Of a DNA stretch of 64,000 bases, positions 25,401-34,370 are shown piece by piece; the first letter of the stretch is position 1; each line of letters begins with the position of its first letter. This DNA is from JACVRW01 sp963826165. Lineage in GTDB: Bacteria; Actinomycetota; Thermoleophilia; Solirubrobacterales; Thermoleophilaceae. A program made the translations under genes and the position numbers. Where the stretch lies: positions 186,001-250,000 of the forward strand of contig CAWGWC010000016.1 of the NCBI GenBank assembly GCA_963826165.1, given 5' to 3'. Under the pieces are notes generated by a model. It worked only from the letters and a program-made list of their open reading frames with translations. It was not told the origin of the DNA and made no database searches.

Positions 25401-26918
25401 CTACGGCTCGATGGCCACGCGCAGCGTGCTCAGCGTCTTGTCGCTCGCCCCGCGGAGGCTGCCGCCGTGGGCCAGGGTCTGCTCGATGTAGTCGAGCGTC
25501 TCCGCCGACAGCCGCTCGCCCGGCAGCACGTTGGGTATGCCGGGCGGGTACGCGGCAAGCGACTCCGCTGACACCCGGCCCACCGCGTCGGCGACCGGAA
25601 CGGCCTCCTGCGGGCCGAGAAACGCTTCTCGCGGCGTCATCACCAGCTCACCCCAGGGCGGTGGCGGAGCGAACCGGTTCGACTCGGGATCGAGGGGCTG
25701 AGTCTGCACCGTGTCCACGGCGTGCCGGAGCGACGTGAGCAGCCGCTCGCTGGTGGCGGCCGCGTCCTCGCCCATGCCGAACACGGCCACCATCACGTTC
25801 TCGCCGGCCAGTTCCACGAACACGTCGTCCTGCTCGCGGACCAGGCGAGCGAGCTCGAAGCCGGTCGTCTCGGTGCCGCGCACGTCGATCGCCAGGCGCA
25901 GCGGGTCGTAGTCGAACACCCCCGGGGCGCCCGCTAGACGTTCGTCGAGCACATCGAGGCCGGGGATCTCGCGCACCGCCTCGCGCGTGCGTCGCAGCGC
26001 CGACAGCGTCTCGCCGAGCAGCTCCCGCCCACTGACCGCCGCGCTGCGACGCGCCGCGTCGAGGGAGCCGAACAGCAGCGAGTTGGGGCTCGTGGACTCC
26101 ACCAGGGTCACGCAGCGATCGACCACGCTCTCCTCGATCAGGTCGCCGTGACCCAGGTGGATCATGGCCGACTGGGTGAGGCTGCCCACGATCTTGTGGA
26201 TGCTCGAGATGACCAGGTCTGCGCCTAGGCTGAGTGCATGCGCCGGTAGGTCCTCGTGGAACGGAAGGTGGGCTCCCCACGCCTCGTCGACCACGAGCGG
26301 CACCCCGTGCCGGTGCGCCACCTCGACCAGGGCGGCCACGTCGGCCACCGCCCCGAAGTAGGTCGGCGACACCACCGTGGCGCCCACCGCGCCGGGGGTG
26401 TCCGTGAGGGCCCGGTCGAGGGCCTCCGGCGTCATGCAGTGTGCGATGTGCAGCTCGGGGTCGAGCTCCGGGGACACGAACGTCGGCCTGAGGCCGGACA
26501 TGACCAGGGCGTCGATCGTGCTCGAGTGGGCGTTGCGCTGGGTCACCACCCGGGTGCCGCGATGGCCCAGGGTGAGCAGCGCCACGTGGTTGCCCTGCGA
26601 CGCCCCGTTCACGAGCCACCATGTGCGTGACGCGCCCCACGCTTCGGCCGCCAGTTCCTGGGCGGCTATGAACGGAGTCGGCTCCTCCCCCAGGTCGATC
26701 CCGTAGGTCAGGGCGGGTATGTCGAGGGCAAGGGCCGCCGGGCCGTAGGCCTCGATCAGCCCGGGATCGGCGCCAGGCCCGCCCTTGTGCCCGGGCACGT
26801 GAAAGCGTCCCGGGTTGCGTGCGGCGTAGTCCCGGAGGGCGTCGAGATAGGGGGTGTCTGACTGCTGGGACGTGGGCTGGCTTCCGGTCGTCCCGGCCGC
26901 CGGCTCGGATACGGACAT
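25401..26918 (-). CDS. Orn/Lys/Arg decarboxylase family protein
   Basis: A 505-residue fold-type I PLP enzyme of the shorter, Gram-positive-type lysine/arginine/ornithine decarboxylases (SpeA/YaaO-like, without the N-terminal wing domain). Landmarks are 'RFHVPGHKGG' near residue 40, 'LVNGASQGNHVALLTL' (PLP phosphate binding), 'VVDEAWGAHLPFH' (Asp to PLP nitrogen) and 'SSIHKIVGSLTQSAM' with the Schiff-base Lys. The product would be a polyamine precursor such as agmatine, putrescine or cadaverine. Closeness to the deiminase-like gene makes arginine metabolism plausible. The ATG lies 8 nt after a TAGACT box. Confidence 0.92.
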   Translation of the reverse strand: MSVSEPAAGTTGSQPTSQQSDTPYLDALRDYAARNPGRFHVPGHKGGPGADPGLIEAYGPAALALDIPALTYGIDLGEEPTPFIAAQELAAEAWGASRTWWLVNGASQGNHVALLTLGHRGTRVVTQRNAHSSTIDALVMSGLRPTFVSPELDPELHIAHCMTPEALDRALTDTPGAVGATVVSPTYFGAVADVAALVEVAHRHGVPLVVDEAWGAHLPFHEDLPAHALSLGADLVISSIHKIVGSLTQSAMIHLGHGDLIEESVVDRCVTLVESTSPNSLLFGSLDAARRSAAVSGRELLGETLSALRRTREAVREIPGLDVLDERLAGAPGVFDYDPLRLAIDVRGTETTGFELARLVREQDDVFVELAGENVMVAVFGMGEDAAATSERLLTSLRHAVDTVQTQPLDPESNRFAPPPPWGELVMTPREAFLGPQEAVPVADAVGRVSAESLAAYPPGIPNVLPGERLSAETLDYIEQTLAHGGSLRGASDKTLSTLRVAIEP

Positions 26919-26926
26919 GCGCGCCG

Positions 26927-26932
26927 AGTCTA
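26927..26932 (-). promoter_or_regulatory. -10 box of the decarboxylase gene
   Basis: TAGACT on the minus strand, 8 nt before the ATG at 26918. Confidence 0.45.
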
Positions 26933-27382
26933 GATGGCCTCGAGCGCCAGCGTGACCGCCTCGGGCGCGGAGCGAGCAGTGACCACACCTTCGATGTCCC
27001 AGCTCCCGAGACCCACCACGGTCTTCTCCGCCCGCAGGGCGAGCGCCACCTCGGAGAGGGTGCCGTAGCCGCCGCCCACGGCGATGAGAGCGTCCGCCGC
27101 CCGGACGACCAGCGTGTTGCGGACCTCACCGAGTCCGGTGGCCACCGCCACGTCCACCCAGCCGTTGGCGGCCGCCCGGTCCGGCCCCGGCAGCAGCCCG
27201 ACGGTCAGCCCGCCCGCCTCCTTGGCGCCTCGACAGGCCGCCTCCATCGCTCCGCCCAGTCCGCCGCAGACGAGCACCGCCCCGCGTCTGGCCAACTCCG
27301 CGCCCGCGGCCTCGGCCGCGGCGATTTCGTCGGCGCCTGCATCGCCGGGTCCGACGACCGCCAGGTACGCCGGCGAGCTCAG
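26930..27382 (-). CDS. LOG-like nucleotide-binding protein (TIGR00725 type), CTG start
   Basis: A Rossmann-fold protein of 150 residues, if started at CTG 27382. It reads 'AYLAVVGPGDAG....AELARRGAVLVCGGLGGAMEAACRGAK' and ends the core with 'ALIAVGGGYGTLSEVALAL', the GGxGTxxE signature shared by LOG-type phosphoribohydrolases and the TIGR00725 family of unknown function. No ATG, GTG or TTG exists in frame between the upstream stop and the first strand. TTG 27295 would delete strand 1 and the first glycine loop. CTG 27382 overlaps the preceding stop as CTGA, which fits coupled translation. The role is unknown. Confidence 0.75.
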   Translation of the reverse strand: MSSPAYLAVVGPGDAGADEIAAAEAAGAELARRGAVLVCGGLGGAMEAACRGAKEAGGLTVGLLPGPDRAAANGWVDVAVATGLGEVRNTLVVRAADALIAVGGGYGTLSEVALALRAEKTVVGLGSWDIEGVVTARSAPEAVTLALEAI

Positions 27383-28089
27383 GGCTGCTCGGGGCCGGGA
27401 TCCGAATCAGGCTCCGGGTCCGCCGACGGAGCCGGCTTCGCGGCCGGCTTCGCCCGTTTCGGCGAGCCGGCCTTCGCTCGCTTCGCCGGGGCGCGCCTGG
27501 CGCCCTGCGACGCCGCCGCCTCACCGGCTGGAGGCGACGCCGTCCGACCGCGCTGCCACGACGCCGGGGTTCCGGCGTCGGTATCCGGTACCTCGCTGCG
27601 CTCGCGGCCCCGCACCCGTTCGGTCGCCGCCTCGGATCCGGTGTCGTCCCGGCCCACCTGCTCCGCGCCGGGGTCGCGCGGCTCCACAGCCAGCGAGATG
27701 TGCGCCGTGGCCAGAAAGGCCCCAGCGACCATCAGCACCGAGCCGCCGACCGCGAGCCAGATACCTATCGCCTGGTCGGGACCGTTGCCTCCGGCCACCG
27801 CCGGCGGGTCGTTGACCACCTGGGTCAGGACGACCACCACCGCGAAGAGCGCCACGAGCAGGGAGAGCCCGGGTGAGAGCGGTGGCTGGAGCAGACCCAT
27901 CCCTCCGGCGAGCTGCAGGATGATCAGCACCGCGCAGACCACGAGCACGATGTCCACGAACTCGAACACCGTGAAGCCGGTGAGCCCGTCGTACCAGTCG
28001 AGGAACAGCGCCACGAGCAGGATGACCCCGCCGAGGGCGCCCACGAGCGGTCCCACCGGCACCTGTATGGGTCCTTGGCGCGCGCTCAT
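27379..28089 (-). CDS. four-helix membrane protein with charged C-terminal tail
   Basis: A 236-residue protein with four hydrophobic segments in the first ~135 residues ('GPLVGALGGVILLVALFLDW', 'FEFVDIVLVVCAVLIILQLAGG', 'GLSLLVALFAVVVVLTQVV', 'GIWLAVGGSVLMVAGAFLATA'). The cytoplasmic tail runs from acidic/arginine-rich to Lys/Ala/Pro-rich and ends in Asp/Glu/Pro repeats. I do not recognise a family with a known role. The ATG at 28089 makes an ATGA overlap with the leuS stop, and the stop overlaps the CTG of the next gene, so leuS, this gene and the LOG-like gene look like one coupled unit. Confidence 0.75.
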   Translation of the reverse strand: MSARQGPIQVPVGPLVGALGGVILLVALFLDWYDGLTGFTVFEFVDIVLVVCAVLIILQLAGGMGLLQPPLSPGLSLLVALFAVVVVLTQVVNDPPAVAGGNGPDQAIGIWLAVGGSVLMVAGAFLATAHISLAVEPRDPGAEQVGRDDTGSEAATERVRGRERSEVPDTDAGTPASWQRGRTASPPAGEAAASQGARRAPAKRAKAGSPKRAKPAAKPAPSADPEPDSDPGPEQP

Positions 28090-30549
28090 CTCACCACGAA
28101 GTTGACCAGACGGCCGGGTACGACCACGGCCTTGACGATCTGCTTGCCGTTCAGGCGAGCCTCCAGCCTCTCCGAGCCGCGGGCGATCTCCTCGAGCTCC
28201 TCCTCCGAGGCGTTCGCCGGCGCAGCCAGGCGATCGATCAGCTTCCCGTTGAGCTGGATCACGAGCTGGATCTCGTCGGTCACCAGAAGCCGCGGATCGG
28301 CCTCCGGCCAGGGCTCCTCCCACACTCGCCGGCCGGTCAGGCGCTCGTAGACCTCGGATCCCAGGTGGGGCGCGAACGGGAACACGAGCGAGCCGGCGGT
28401 GGCGATGGCAAAGCGGACGTCGGCGACCGGGGCCGCGTCGCGGCCGCGGTAGATCTCGTTGACCAGCTCCATCACTGCTGCAATCGCGGTGTTGAAGGCG
28501 AAGTTGTGCTCCATGTCCCGGGTGACCCGGTCGATCGCCCAGTGTGCCTTGCGAAGCACCGCAGACGGCTCGGCGCCCTCCAGGTCGTCGTGCGTCGCGG
28601 CATCGGCAACGGGGCCCGCGTCGGGCTCCGGTGCCTGGACGGCGAGCGTCCAGAGCCTCGACAGGAACCGGTGCACCCCTCCCACGCCGGCATCGGACCA
28701 GTCGGCGTCGCGGTCGGGCGGCCCGATGAACAGGATGTAGCAGCGGGCGGTGTCGGCGCCATAGCGCTCGACGTACTCGCGGGGCGAGACGACGTTCCCC
28801 CGCGACTTCGACATCTTCGCTCCGTCGCGGGTGATCATCCCCTGGGTGAACAGCCGGGCGAACGGCTCCTGCACACCCAGCAGGTCCATGTCGGCCAGCG
28901 CCTTGACGAAGAAACGCGCGTAGAGCAGATGCAGGATCGCGTGCTCCACGCCCCCGATGTACTGATCGACGGGCATCCAGCGGTCGGCGATCTCGCGGTC
29001 GAAGGCGGCCTCGGCATTGTCCGGGTCGCAGTAGCGCAGGAAGTACCAGGACGAGTCCACGAAGGTGTCCATGGTGTCCGTCTCCCGCCGCGCCTCGCCC
29101 CCGCACTTCGGGCAGCGCACGTTGACCCAGTCCTCGGCGGAGGCCAGGGGCGAGCGGCCCTTGGGCGTGAAGTCCTCGAGCTCGGGAAGCTCGACCGGCA
29201 GCTGATCGTCGGGAACCGGCACGAGCCCGTCCACCGGGCAGTGGACGATGGGAATGGGGCAGCCCCAGTAGCGCTGGCGCGAGAGCAGCCAATCCCGCAG
29301 GCGGTAGTTGACCGTGGCACGTCCGAGGTCGCGTTCCTCGAGCCACCCCACGATCGCCTTCTTGCCCTCGGGTGCGCTGAGACCGTCGAACTCACCGGAG
29401 TTGACCAGCCGCTCGTCCTCCGAGTGGGCCACGAACGCCTCGCCCTCGGACGCCGGCGCGTCGCCCTCCACCACTTGCCTGATCTCCAGGCCGAACTTCT
29501 GGGCGAACTCGTAGTCGCGCTGGTCGTGGGCCGGCACCGCCATCACGGCGCCCGTGCCGTACTCCATTAGCACGTAGTCGGCCACGTACATGGGGATCTG
29601 CTCGCCGGTGACCGGATTGAGGACGGTGCGCCCGAGGGCTACCCCCGTCTTCTCACGCTCCTCGTCGCCTCGCTCCTCGGGCGTCTCGCGCAGCGAGCGG
29701 TTCACGTACTCGTGCACCTCGGGCGAGTCGTTGAGCCGGAAGACGTCAGGGTGCTCCGGTGCCATCACGAAGAAGGTGGCCCCGAAGAGCGTGTCGGGGC
29801 GGGTGGTGAAGACCGGGTAGTCGATGCCGAGCTCCTCGCAGCGGAACACCACCTCCGCGCCCTCCGAGCGGCCGATCCAGTTGTCCTGCATGGCCACCAC
29901 GTGCGGCGGCCAGGAGACGGTTTCGATGTCCTCGAGCAGACCGGTCGGCGTACTCGGTGATGCGGAAGAACCACTGCTCGAGCTGGCGGATCTCGACGAT
30001 CGTGCCGCAGCGCTCGCAGCGGCCGTCGATCACCTGCTCGTTGGCCAGGACCGTGGCGTCCTTCGGGCACCAGTTGACCGCGGCCTCCTTGCGGTAGGCC
30101 AGACCGCGCTCGAACAGCCGCAGGAACAGCCACTGGGTCCAGCGGTAGTAGCGCGGCTCGTGGGTGCCGAACTCCCGCGTCCAGTCGATCGAGATGCCCC
30201 AGCGCCGGAACTGCTCCTGGAACTCACCGATGGCCTCCTCGGTCGCTTCGCGGGGATGACGGCCGGTCTTGATGGCGTGGTTCTCCGCCGGCAGGCCGAA
30301 GGCGTCGTAGCCCATCGGGTGAAGCACCAGATGGCCGTGGCGGCGCTGGAAGTGCGCCACCGCATCGCCGAGCGAGTAGTTCTTCAGATGCCCGATGTGG
30401 GGCTCGCCCGAGGGATAGGGCAGCATCTCGAGCACGTAGGCCATGGGCTGGTCCTGAACCTCGTCGTTCGAGACCTCCCAGGTGTGCTCGTCGGCCCACA
30501 CCTTCTGCCACTTGGGCTCTATCGCACTCGGGTCGTAGCGCTCTGCCAT
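28086..30549 (-). CDS. leuS: leucyl-tRNA synthetase, interrupted by a +1 frameshift
   Basis: Class I synthetase charging tRNA-Leu, about 820 residues when one extra base is removed. The first frame starts at ATG 30549 and carries the HIGH-type motif 'PSGEPHIGHLKNYSLGD', the zinc-finger-like 'WCPKDATVLANEQVIDGRCERCG' and 'QWFFRITEYADR'. The second frame resumes with 'MQDNWIGRSEGAEV', the CP1 editing domain 'FTTRPDTLFGATFFVM', 'KMSKSRGN' and the anticodon-binding and C-terminal domains. Dropping the base at 29940 joins them as 'ADRLLEDIETVSWPPHVVAMQDNW', which fits the family exactly. Since leuS is essential, an assembly or sequencing error is the likeliest cause. Confidence 0.93.
29940..29940 (-). 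other. extra base causing the leuS frameshift
   Basis: On the minus strand the sequence reads GACCGG-T-CTGCTCGAG. Without the T (plus-strand A at 29940) the codons give Asp-Arg-Leu-Leu-Glu-Asp, the expected LeuRS sequence. The run is not a homopolymer. Confidence 0.8.
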
Positions 30550-30591
30550 CGGACCTCAGGAGACTAACGGCGGCCCGGGCCTGTCCGGGCC

Positions 30592-30597
30592 TACACT
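30592..30597 (+). promoter_or_regulatory. -10 box of the epoxide hydrolase-like gene, leaderless type
   Basis: TACACT, 6 nt before GTG 30604, in the 54-nt gap divergent from leuS. On the minus strand a TAGTCT and a GAGG ahead of the leuS ATG share the same gap. Confidence 0.5.
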
Positions 30598-30603
30598 CGC
30601 GCG

Positions 30604-31479
30604 GTGCCCGTGGCGAGCCTCAGCACCGGAGCCGAGCTCGCCTACGAGCGCGAGGGCGCCGGCGGCGCTCCGCTGCTGCTCCTGCACGGGTGGCCCGAGA
30701 CGAGGCTGATCTGGGAGCGCAACGTGCCGGCGCTCGCCGCGGCCGGCTTCGAGGTCATCGCGCCCGACCTGCGCGGCTTCGGCGACTCGGGGCTGGCGCC
30801 GGACGACCGCTACGACGCGGCCGCCCACTCGCACGACATGGCCGCGCTCCTGCGCGAAGAGCTCGGCCACGAGTCCGCGGTGGTCTGCGCCGGCGACCTC
30901 GGGGGCGTCGTGGCTCAGGACCTCTCACTGCGCTACGAGGGCCTCGTCAGCCGCCTGGTCCTGTTCAACACGATCCCCCCGGTACTGCCCGACGGCCCGC
31001 GCGGTCTCGCGCCCGAGGTGCGCATGGCGGCCGATTACTTCGCCCGCCAGTCGCGCGACGCCGACGGTCTCGCCGCCGAACTCGACACGCCCGACAAGCG
31101 CCGCCGCTACGTCGCGCAGTTCTACGGGTCCCGCTTCTGGGCGGCGCCGGGCTCCTTCACGCGCGAGCAGGTGGACCGCCTGACCGAGCCCTTCGCCGAC
31201 GCGGATCATTTCCGCGCCTCGATTGCCAACTACGAGTACGTGGGCGGGCCTCGCACCGCTCCGGAGGCCGTGCGACTGCTCGAGGTCAACCCCACGCCCA
31301 CGCTGATCCTCTACGGGCCCGAGGACCACGTGATCCCGCGCGACTTCCCCGAGCGGATGGGGGCGGCCTTTCCCAACCGGGCCGGCCCCTTCGTGGTCCC
31401 GGGAGCCGGCCACTTCCTCCAGTGGGAGCGCGCCGAGGTGCTGAACGGCGCGCTGCGCTGGCTGTGCCTCGGCCGGTAG
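30604..31479 (+). CDS. alpha/beta hydrolase, epoxide hydrolase / haloalkane dehalogenase-like
   Basis: A 291-residue soluble hydrolase. The oxyanion motif is 'LLHGWPETRLIWE' and the nucleophile elbow 'VCAGDLGGVVAQDL' has Asp in place of Ser, as in epoxide hydrolases and dehalogenases. The third acid is probably in 'LYGPEDHVIP' and the catalytic His in 'VPGAGHFLQWER'. The substrate is unknown. It converges on the molybdate operon with 3 nt between stops. Confidence 0.87.
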   Translation: MPVASLSTGAELAYEREGAGGAPLLLLHGWPETRLIWERNVPALAAAGFEVIAPDLRGFGDSGLAPDDRYDAAAHSHDMAALLREELGHESAVVCAGDLGGVVAQDLSLRYEGLVSRLVLFNTIPPVLPDGPRGLAPEVRMAADYFARQSRDADGLAAELDTPDKRRRYVAQFYGSRFWAAPGSFTREQVDRLTEPFADADHFRASIANYEYVGGPRTAPEAVRLLEVNPTPTLILYGPEDHVIPRDFPERMGAAFPNRAGPFVVPGAGHFLQWERAEVLNGALRWLCLGR

Positions 31480-31482
31480 GCG

Positions 31483-31689
31483 CTAGTCGATGGCCAGCAT
31501 CACGTCCGAAGCCTTGATCACCGCGGTGACCTCGCTGCCGGTGTCGAGCCCCAGCTCGTCGACCGCCTCGACCGTGATCGAGGCCATCAGACGCTGGCCG
31601 GCCACCTCCACCTCCACGTTGGCGATGGCCTCACCGCGCCGGATGCCGCGCACCGTTCCCTTCAGCTGATTGCGCGCGCTGATGCGCAT
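31483..31689 (-). CDS. molbindin-like TOBE domain protein
   Basis: A 68-residue single Mop/TOBE domain ('SARNQLKGTVRGIRRGEAIANVEVEVAGQRLMASITVEAVDELGL..GSEVTAVIKASDVMLA'). These proteins assemble into hexamers that bind and store molybdate or tungstate in the cytoplasm. GGAGGGA precedes the ATG. It is the last gene of the molybdate operon, 20 nt after modC, whose own C-terminus carries a second copy of the fold. Confidence 0.92.
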   Translation of the reverse strand: MRISARNQLKGTVRGIRRGEAIANVEVEVAGQRLMASITVEAVDELGLDTGSEVTAVIKASDVMLAID

Positions 31690-31709
31690 GCCGTCCCTCC
31701 GATTCGTGT

Positions 31710-32774
31710 TCAGGCGGCCACCACACGGGTGGCCGACGCCTTCCAGGTCGCGGTGACGCTAGCGCCCGGCTCGAGCTGCATCTGGTCCGCCGAGGCGCGG
31801 GTGATCTCCGCCGCGAGCGGCTGCGGGCCCGCGAGACCCAGCCGCACCCGGTTGCCGACGACCGTGATGGAGACGATCTCCGCCGTCAGGTGATTGCGCG
31901 CGGAGCCGTGGGCGTTCTGCCCCGGGGGCTCGATCGCGATCTCCCACGGATAGACCGACACGGCCACCTGGCCGCTGCCCGGGTCGGTGCTCGCGACCGA
32001 CCCGCCCCCGTCGAGGATCACGTGGGTGAGCCCGTCGGCGCCGCTGTCGGCGGTGCCCGTGAGGACCACGGCGCCGGTGAAGTCGGCGACGAAGGCCGAG
32101 CGGGGCGCGGCGGCGAGCTCGGTCGGTGTTCCCTCCTGCACCACTCGGCCCGCGTCGATCACGCCCACGCGGTCGCCGAGCTGGGCCGCCTCGGCGAAGT
32201 CGTGGGTGACGAGCAGAGTGGGCGCGGCGGTCTCTCGCAGGAGCACGGCCAGCTCGCGGGCGGCCCCCGCCCGGGTGCGGGCGTCGAGAGCCGAGAGCGG
32301 CTCGTCGAGGAGGAGCACGTCGGGTTCCCGAGCCATGGCGCGCGCCACGGCTATGCGCTGGCGCTCGCCCCCGCTCAGGTTGCGCGGTCGGGAATCGGCC
32401 TTGCCGGCGAGCCCGAAGCGGTCGAGCATGGCGTGAGCGTGTGCCCGCCGCTCGCGCCGCGGCACCCAAGTCAGCCCGTAGGCCACGTTCTGCCATGCGG
32501 TGAGGTGCGGGAAGAGCGCGTACTCCTGGAAGACGTAGCCACAGCTGCGGCCCTCGGGGGGCACGTCGATGCCGCGCTCGGTGTCGAGCCATACCTCATC
32601 CTGGGCCTGCACCCGCCCTCGCTCCGGCCGCACGAGTCCGGCCGCAATCCGCAGCGCACTGGTCTTGCCGGCGCCCGACGGCCCGGCCAGGGCAAGACAC
32701 TCGCCGCGCTCCACGGCGACGGCGATGTCCAGCTCGAGCGTTCCCAGAAGGGTGGTGGCCTCGACCCTCAGCAC
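31710..32774 (-). CDS. modC: molybdate ABC transporter ATP-binding protein
   Basis: A 354-residue ABC ATPase. Walker A is 'AGPSGAGKTSALR' (~residue 33), the signature 'LSGGERQRIAVARAMA', Walker B 'DVLLLDEPLSALD' and the H-loop 'LLVTHDFAEAAQLGD'. The last ~130 residues form a TOBE domain ('NHLTAEIVSITVVGNRVRLGLAGPQPLAAEITRASADQMQLEPGASVTATWKAS') that lets bound molybdate inhibit transport. It follows modB by 7 nt. Confidence 0.93.
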   Translation of the reverse strand: MLRVEATTLLGTLELDIAVAVERGECLALAGPSGAGKTSALRIAAGLVRPERGRVQAQDEVWLDTERGIDVPPEGRSCGYVFQEYALFPHLTAWQNVAYGLTWVPRRERRAHAHAMLDRFGLAGKADSRPRNLSGGERQRIAVARAMAREPDVLLLDEPLSALDARTRAGAARELAVLLRETAAPTLLVTHDFAEAAQLGDRVGVIDAGRVVQEGTPTELAAAPRSAFVADFTGAVVLTGTADSGADGLTHVILDGGGSVASTDPGSGQVAVSVYPWEIAIEPPGQNAHGSARNHLTAEIVSITVVGNRVRLGLAGPQPLAAEITRASADQMQLEPGASVTATWKASATRVVAA

Positions 32775-32781
32775 GCGGCCG

Positions 32782-33588
32782 TCAGTCCACCTGCCAGCCG
32801 CCGAGCGCGTCGTTTCCCTGAACGAGCTTCACGGACAGGAGAATGGCGCCTGACACGGCCACGAGGACCGCCGAGAGGGCAAGCGCCGATTCGAATTCGG
32901 TGGAGAAGCGGTCGTAGATGGCCAGCGGCACCGTCTGGGTGATGCCCTCGAACGAGCCGGCGAACATCAGCGTCGCGCCGAACTCGCCCAGGGCTCGTCC
33001 CAGGGCCAGCGCCGTGCCGGCCACGAGACCGGGCATGGCCACGGGGATCATCACCCGCAGGAACCCCCGCGACTCGGGCGCGCCGAGGGTGCGCGACGCG
33101 TCCATGAGGGTCCGGTCCACCGACGCGAACGCAGCCATTGCCTGCCGCACGTAGAAGGGCGACGCCACGAAGGTGAGCGCCACCACCACGCCGGCGGTCT
33201 CGAGCGCCAGCTCGATGCCGGCCGCTTCCACCACTCCGCCGAGAATCCCGCTCGGTCCCACCGCGGCCAGCAGCGCTATGCCCGCCACCGCCGGAGGCAG
33301 CACGAGCGGCAACTCGACCAGGGTCACCACGGCCGCCTTGCCCCGAAAGGATCGGGTGGCGAGCAGGTAGGCCGCGGGAGTCCCGATCACGAGGATGATC
33401 GCGATCGCCGCCGCCGTGGTGCGCAGGCTGAGCCAAAGCGCGTCCAGCGCACCCGGCTCACCCAGGCTGTCGATCAGCTCCGCGGGGCTGCGGTCGACGA
33501 AGATCGCCACCACCGGGAGCGTGAGGAAGGTGATCGCCAGCGCGAGGCTGATGAACAGGAGGGCCGGAAACCAGCGGGCCGACATCAC
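32782..33588 (-). CDS. modB: molybdate ABC transporter permease
   Basis: A 268-residue permease with about six hydrophobic segments and the EAA loop 'TALALGRALGEFGATLMFAGS', typical of ModB/CysT proteins. It forms the membrane channel with ModC. Its start overlaps the modA stop by 4 nt (ATGA). Confidence 0.93.
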   Translation of the reverse strand: MMSARWFPALLFISLALAITFLTLPVVAIFVDRSPAELIDSLGEPGALDALWLSLRTTAAAIAIILVIGTPAAYLLATRSFRGKAAVVTLVELPLVLPPAVAGIALLAAVGPSGILGGVVEAAGIELALETAGVVVALTFVASPFYVRQAMAAFASVDRTLMDASRTLGAPESRGFLRVMIPVAMPGLVAGTALALGRALGEFGATLMFAGSFEGITQTVPLAIYDRFSTEFESALALSAVLVAVSGAILLSVKLVQGNDALGGWQVD

Positions 33589-34370
33589 TCGACCTTCCCG
33601 AAGCCCGCCTCCTCGAGGGCAGTGGCGCAGTCGCCGTTGTTCAGCCCGTCGAGGAACGTCTGGGCGAGCTCGGGCTGGCGAGCGGCCTTGACGACGCCGG
33701 CGCCGTAGGTCACCTGCGGTTCCAGCTTGGGCGGAAGGTCGATCGCCTTCAGTTCACCGCCGGTGGCGTTCACGTCGGTGACGTAGACGAAGCCGGCGTC
33801 CACGGCGCCCTGGGTCAGCTTGCCCACGATGCCCTTCACGTCGGGCTCGTTCGAGCGGACGTTGTCGAGGATCGCCTTCTCCCGATCGGCGGGGAGCTTG
33901 GCCAGCGTCTCGCGGGTGTACTCCCCGATCGGCACCGAGTCCGACCCGATGGCGATCTTGGTGCCCTCTGCCGTGAGGTCGTCGATCGACTCGATGTCGG
34001 AGTCCGCCGGCACGGCGAGCACGAACTCGTTCGTCGCGAACTCGATCGGCTTGGACAGGAGATCCTCGTCATAGAGCTCGTCTGGCAGGCGCGTGTTGGC
34101 CGCTGCGTAGACGTCGACCTTCACCCCCTGGCGAATCTGCGCCGCGAGCTCGTCGGAGCCGGCGAAGGACAGCCTCACGTCGGCGTTCTCCGCGGAGCCG
34201 AACTCGGTAGCGCAGCTCTCGATGGCCTCGGTCATGGACGCGGCCGCAGAGACCGTCAGGCGCGTGGGATCTCCGCCTCCGGAGCCGCCGCTGCCGCCGT
34301 CATCGTCGTCATCGCCGCAGGCGCCGTGCAGCAGCGCGCCGGCGGCCAGCAGGAGCGCCATCCGCTTCAC
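33585..34370 (-). CDS. modA: molybdate ABC transporter substrate-binding lipoprotein
   Basis: A 261-residue periplasmic-binding-protein-fold lipoprotein. Its signal ends in 'LLHGAC' (Cys about residue 18), followed by an Asp/Gly/Ser linker. Then come 'LTVSAAASMTEAIESC', 'VRLSFAGSDELAAQIRQGVKVDVYAAAN' and 'GFVYVTDVNATGGELKAIDLP', the ModA pattern that binds molybdate or tungstate. Its start overlaps the stop of the regulator gene by 4 nt, so the operon is regulator-modA-modB-modC-mop. Confidence 0.93.
   Translation of the reverse strand: MKRMALLLAAGALLHGACGDDDDDGGSGGSGGGDPTRLTVSAAASMTEAIESCATEFGSAENADVRLSFAGSDELAAQIRQGVKVDVYAAANTRLPDELYDEDLLSKPIEFATNEFVLAVPADSDIESIDDLTAEGTKIAIGSDSVPIGEYTRETLAKLPADREKAILDNVRSNEPDVKGIVGKLTQGAVDAGFVYVTDVNATGGELKAIDLPPKLEPQVTYGAGVVKAARQPELAQTFLDGLNNGDCATALEEAGFGKVE

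Noticed and set aside
28086..30549. A naturally split leucyl-tRNA synthetase as in Aquifex
   Set aside because: The two frames overlap and a single-base correction restores the family sequence exactly, without separate start signals for a second subunit.
30550..30603. T-box riboswitch ahead of leuS
   Set aside because: The gap to the divergent gene is only 54 nt, too short for a T-box leader.
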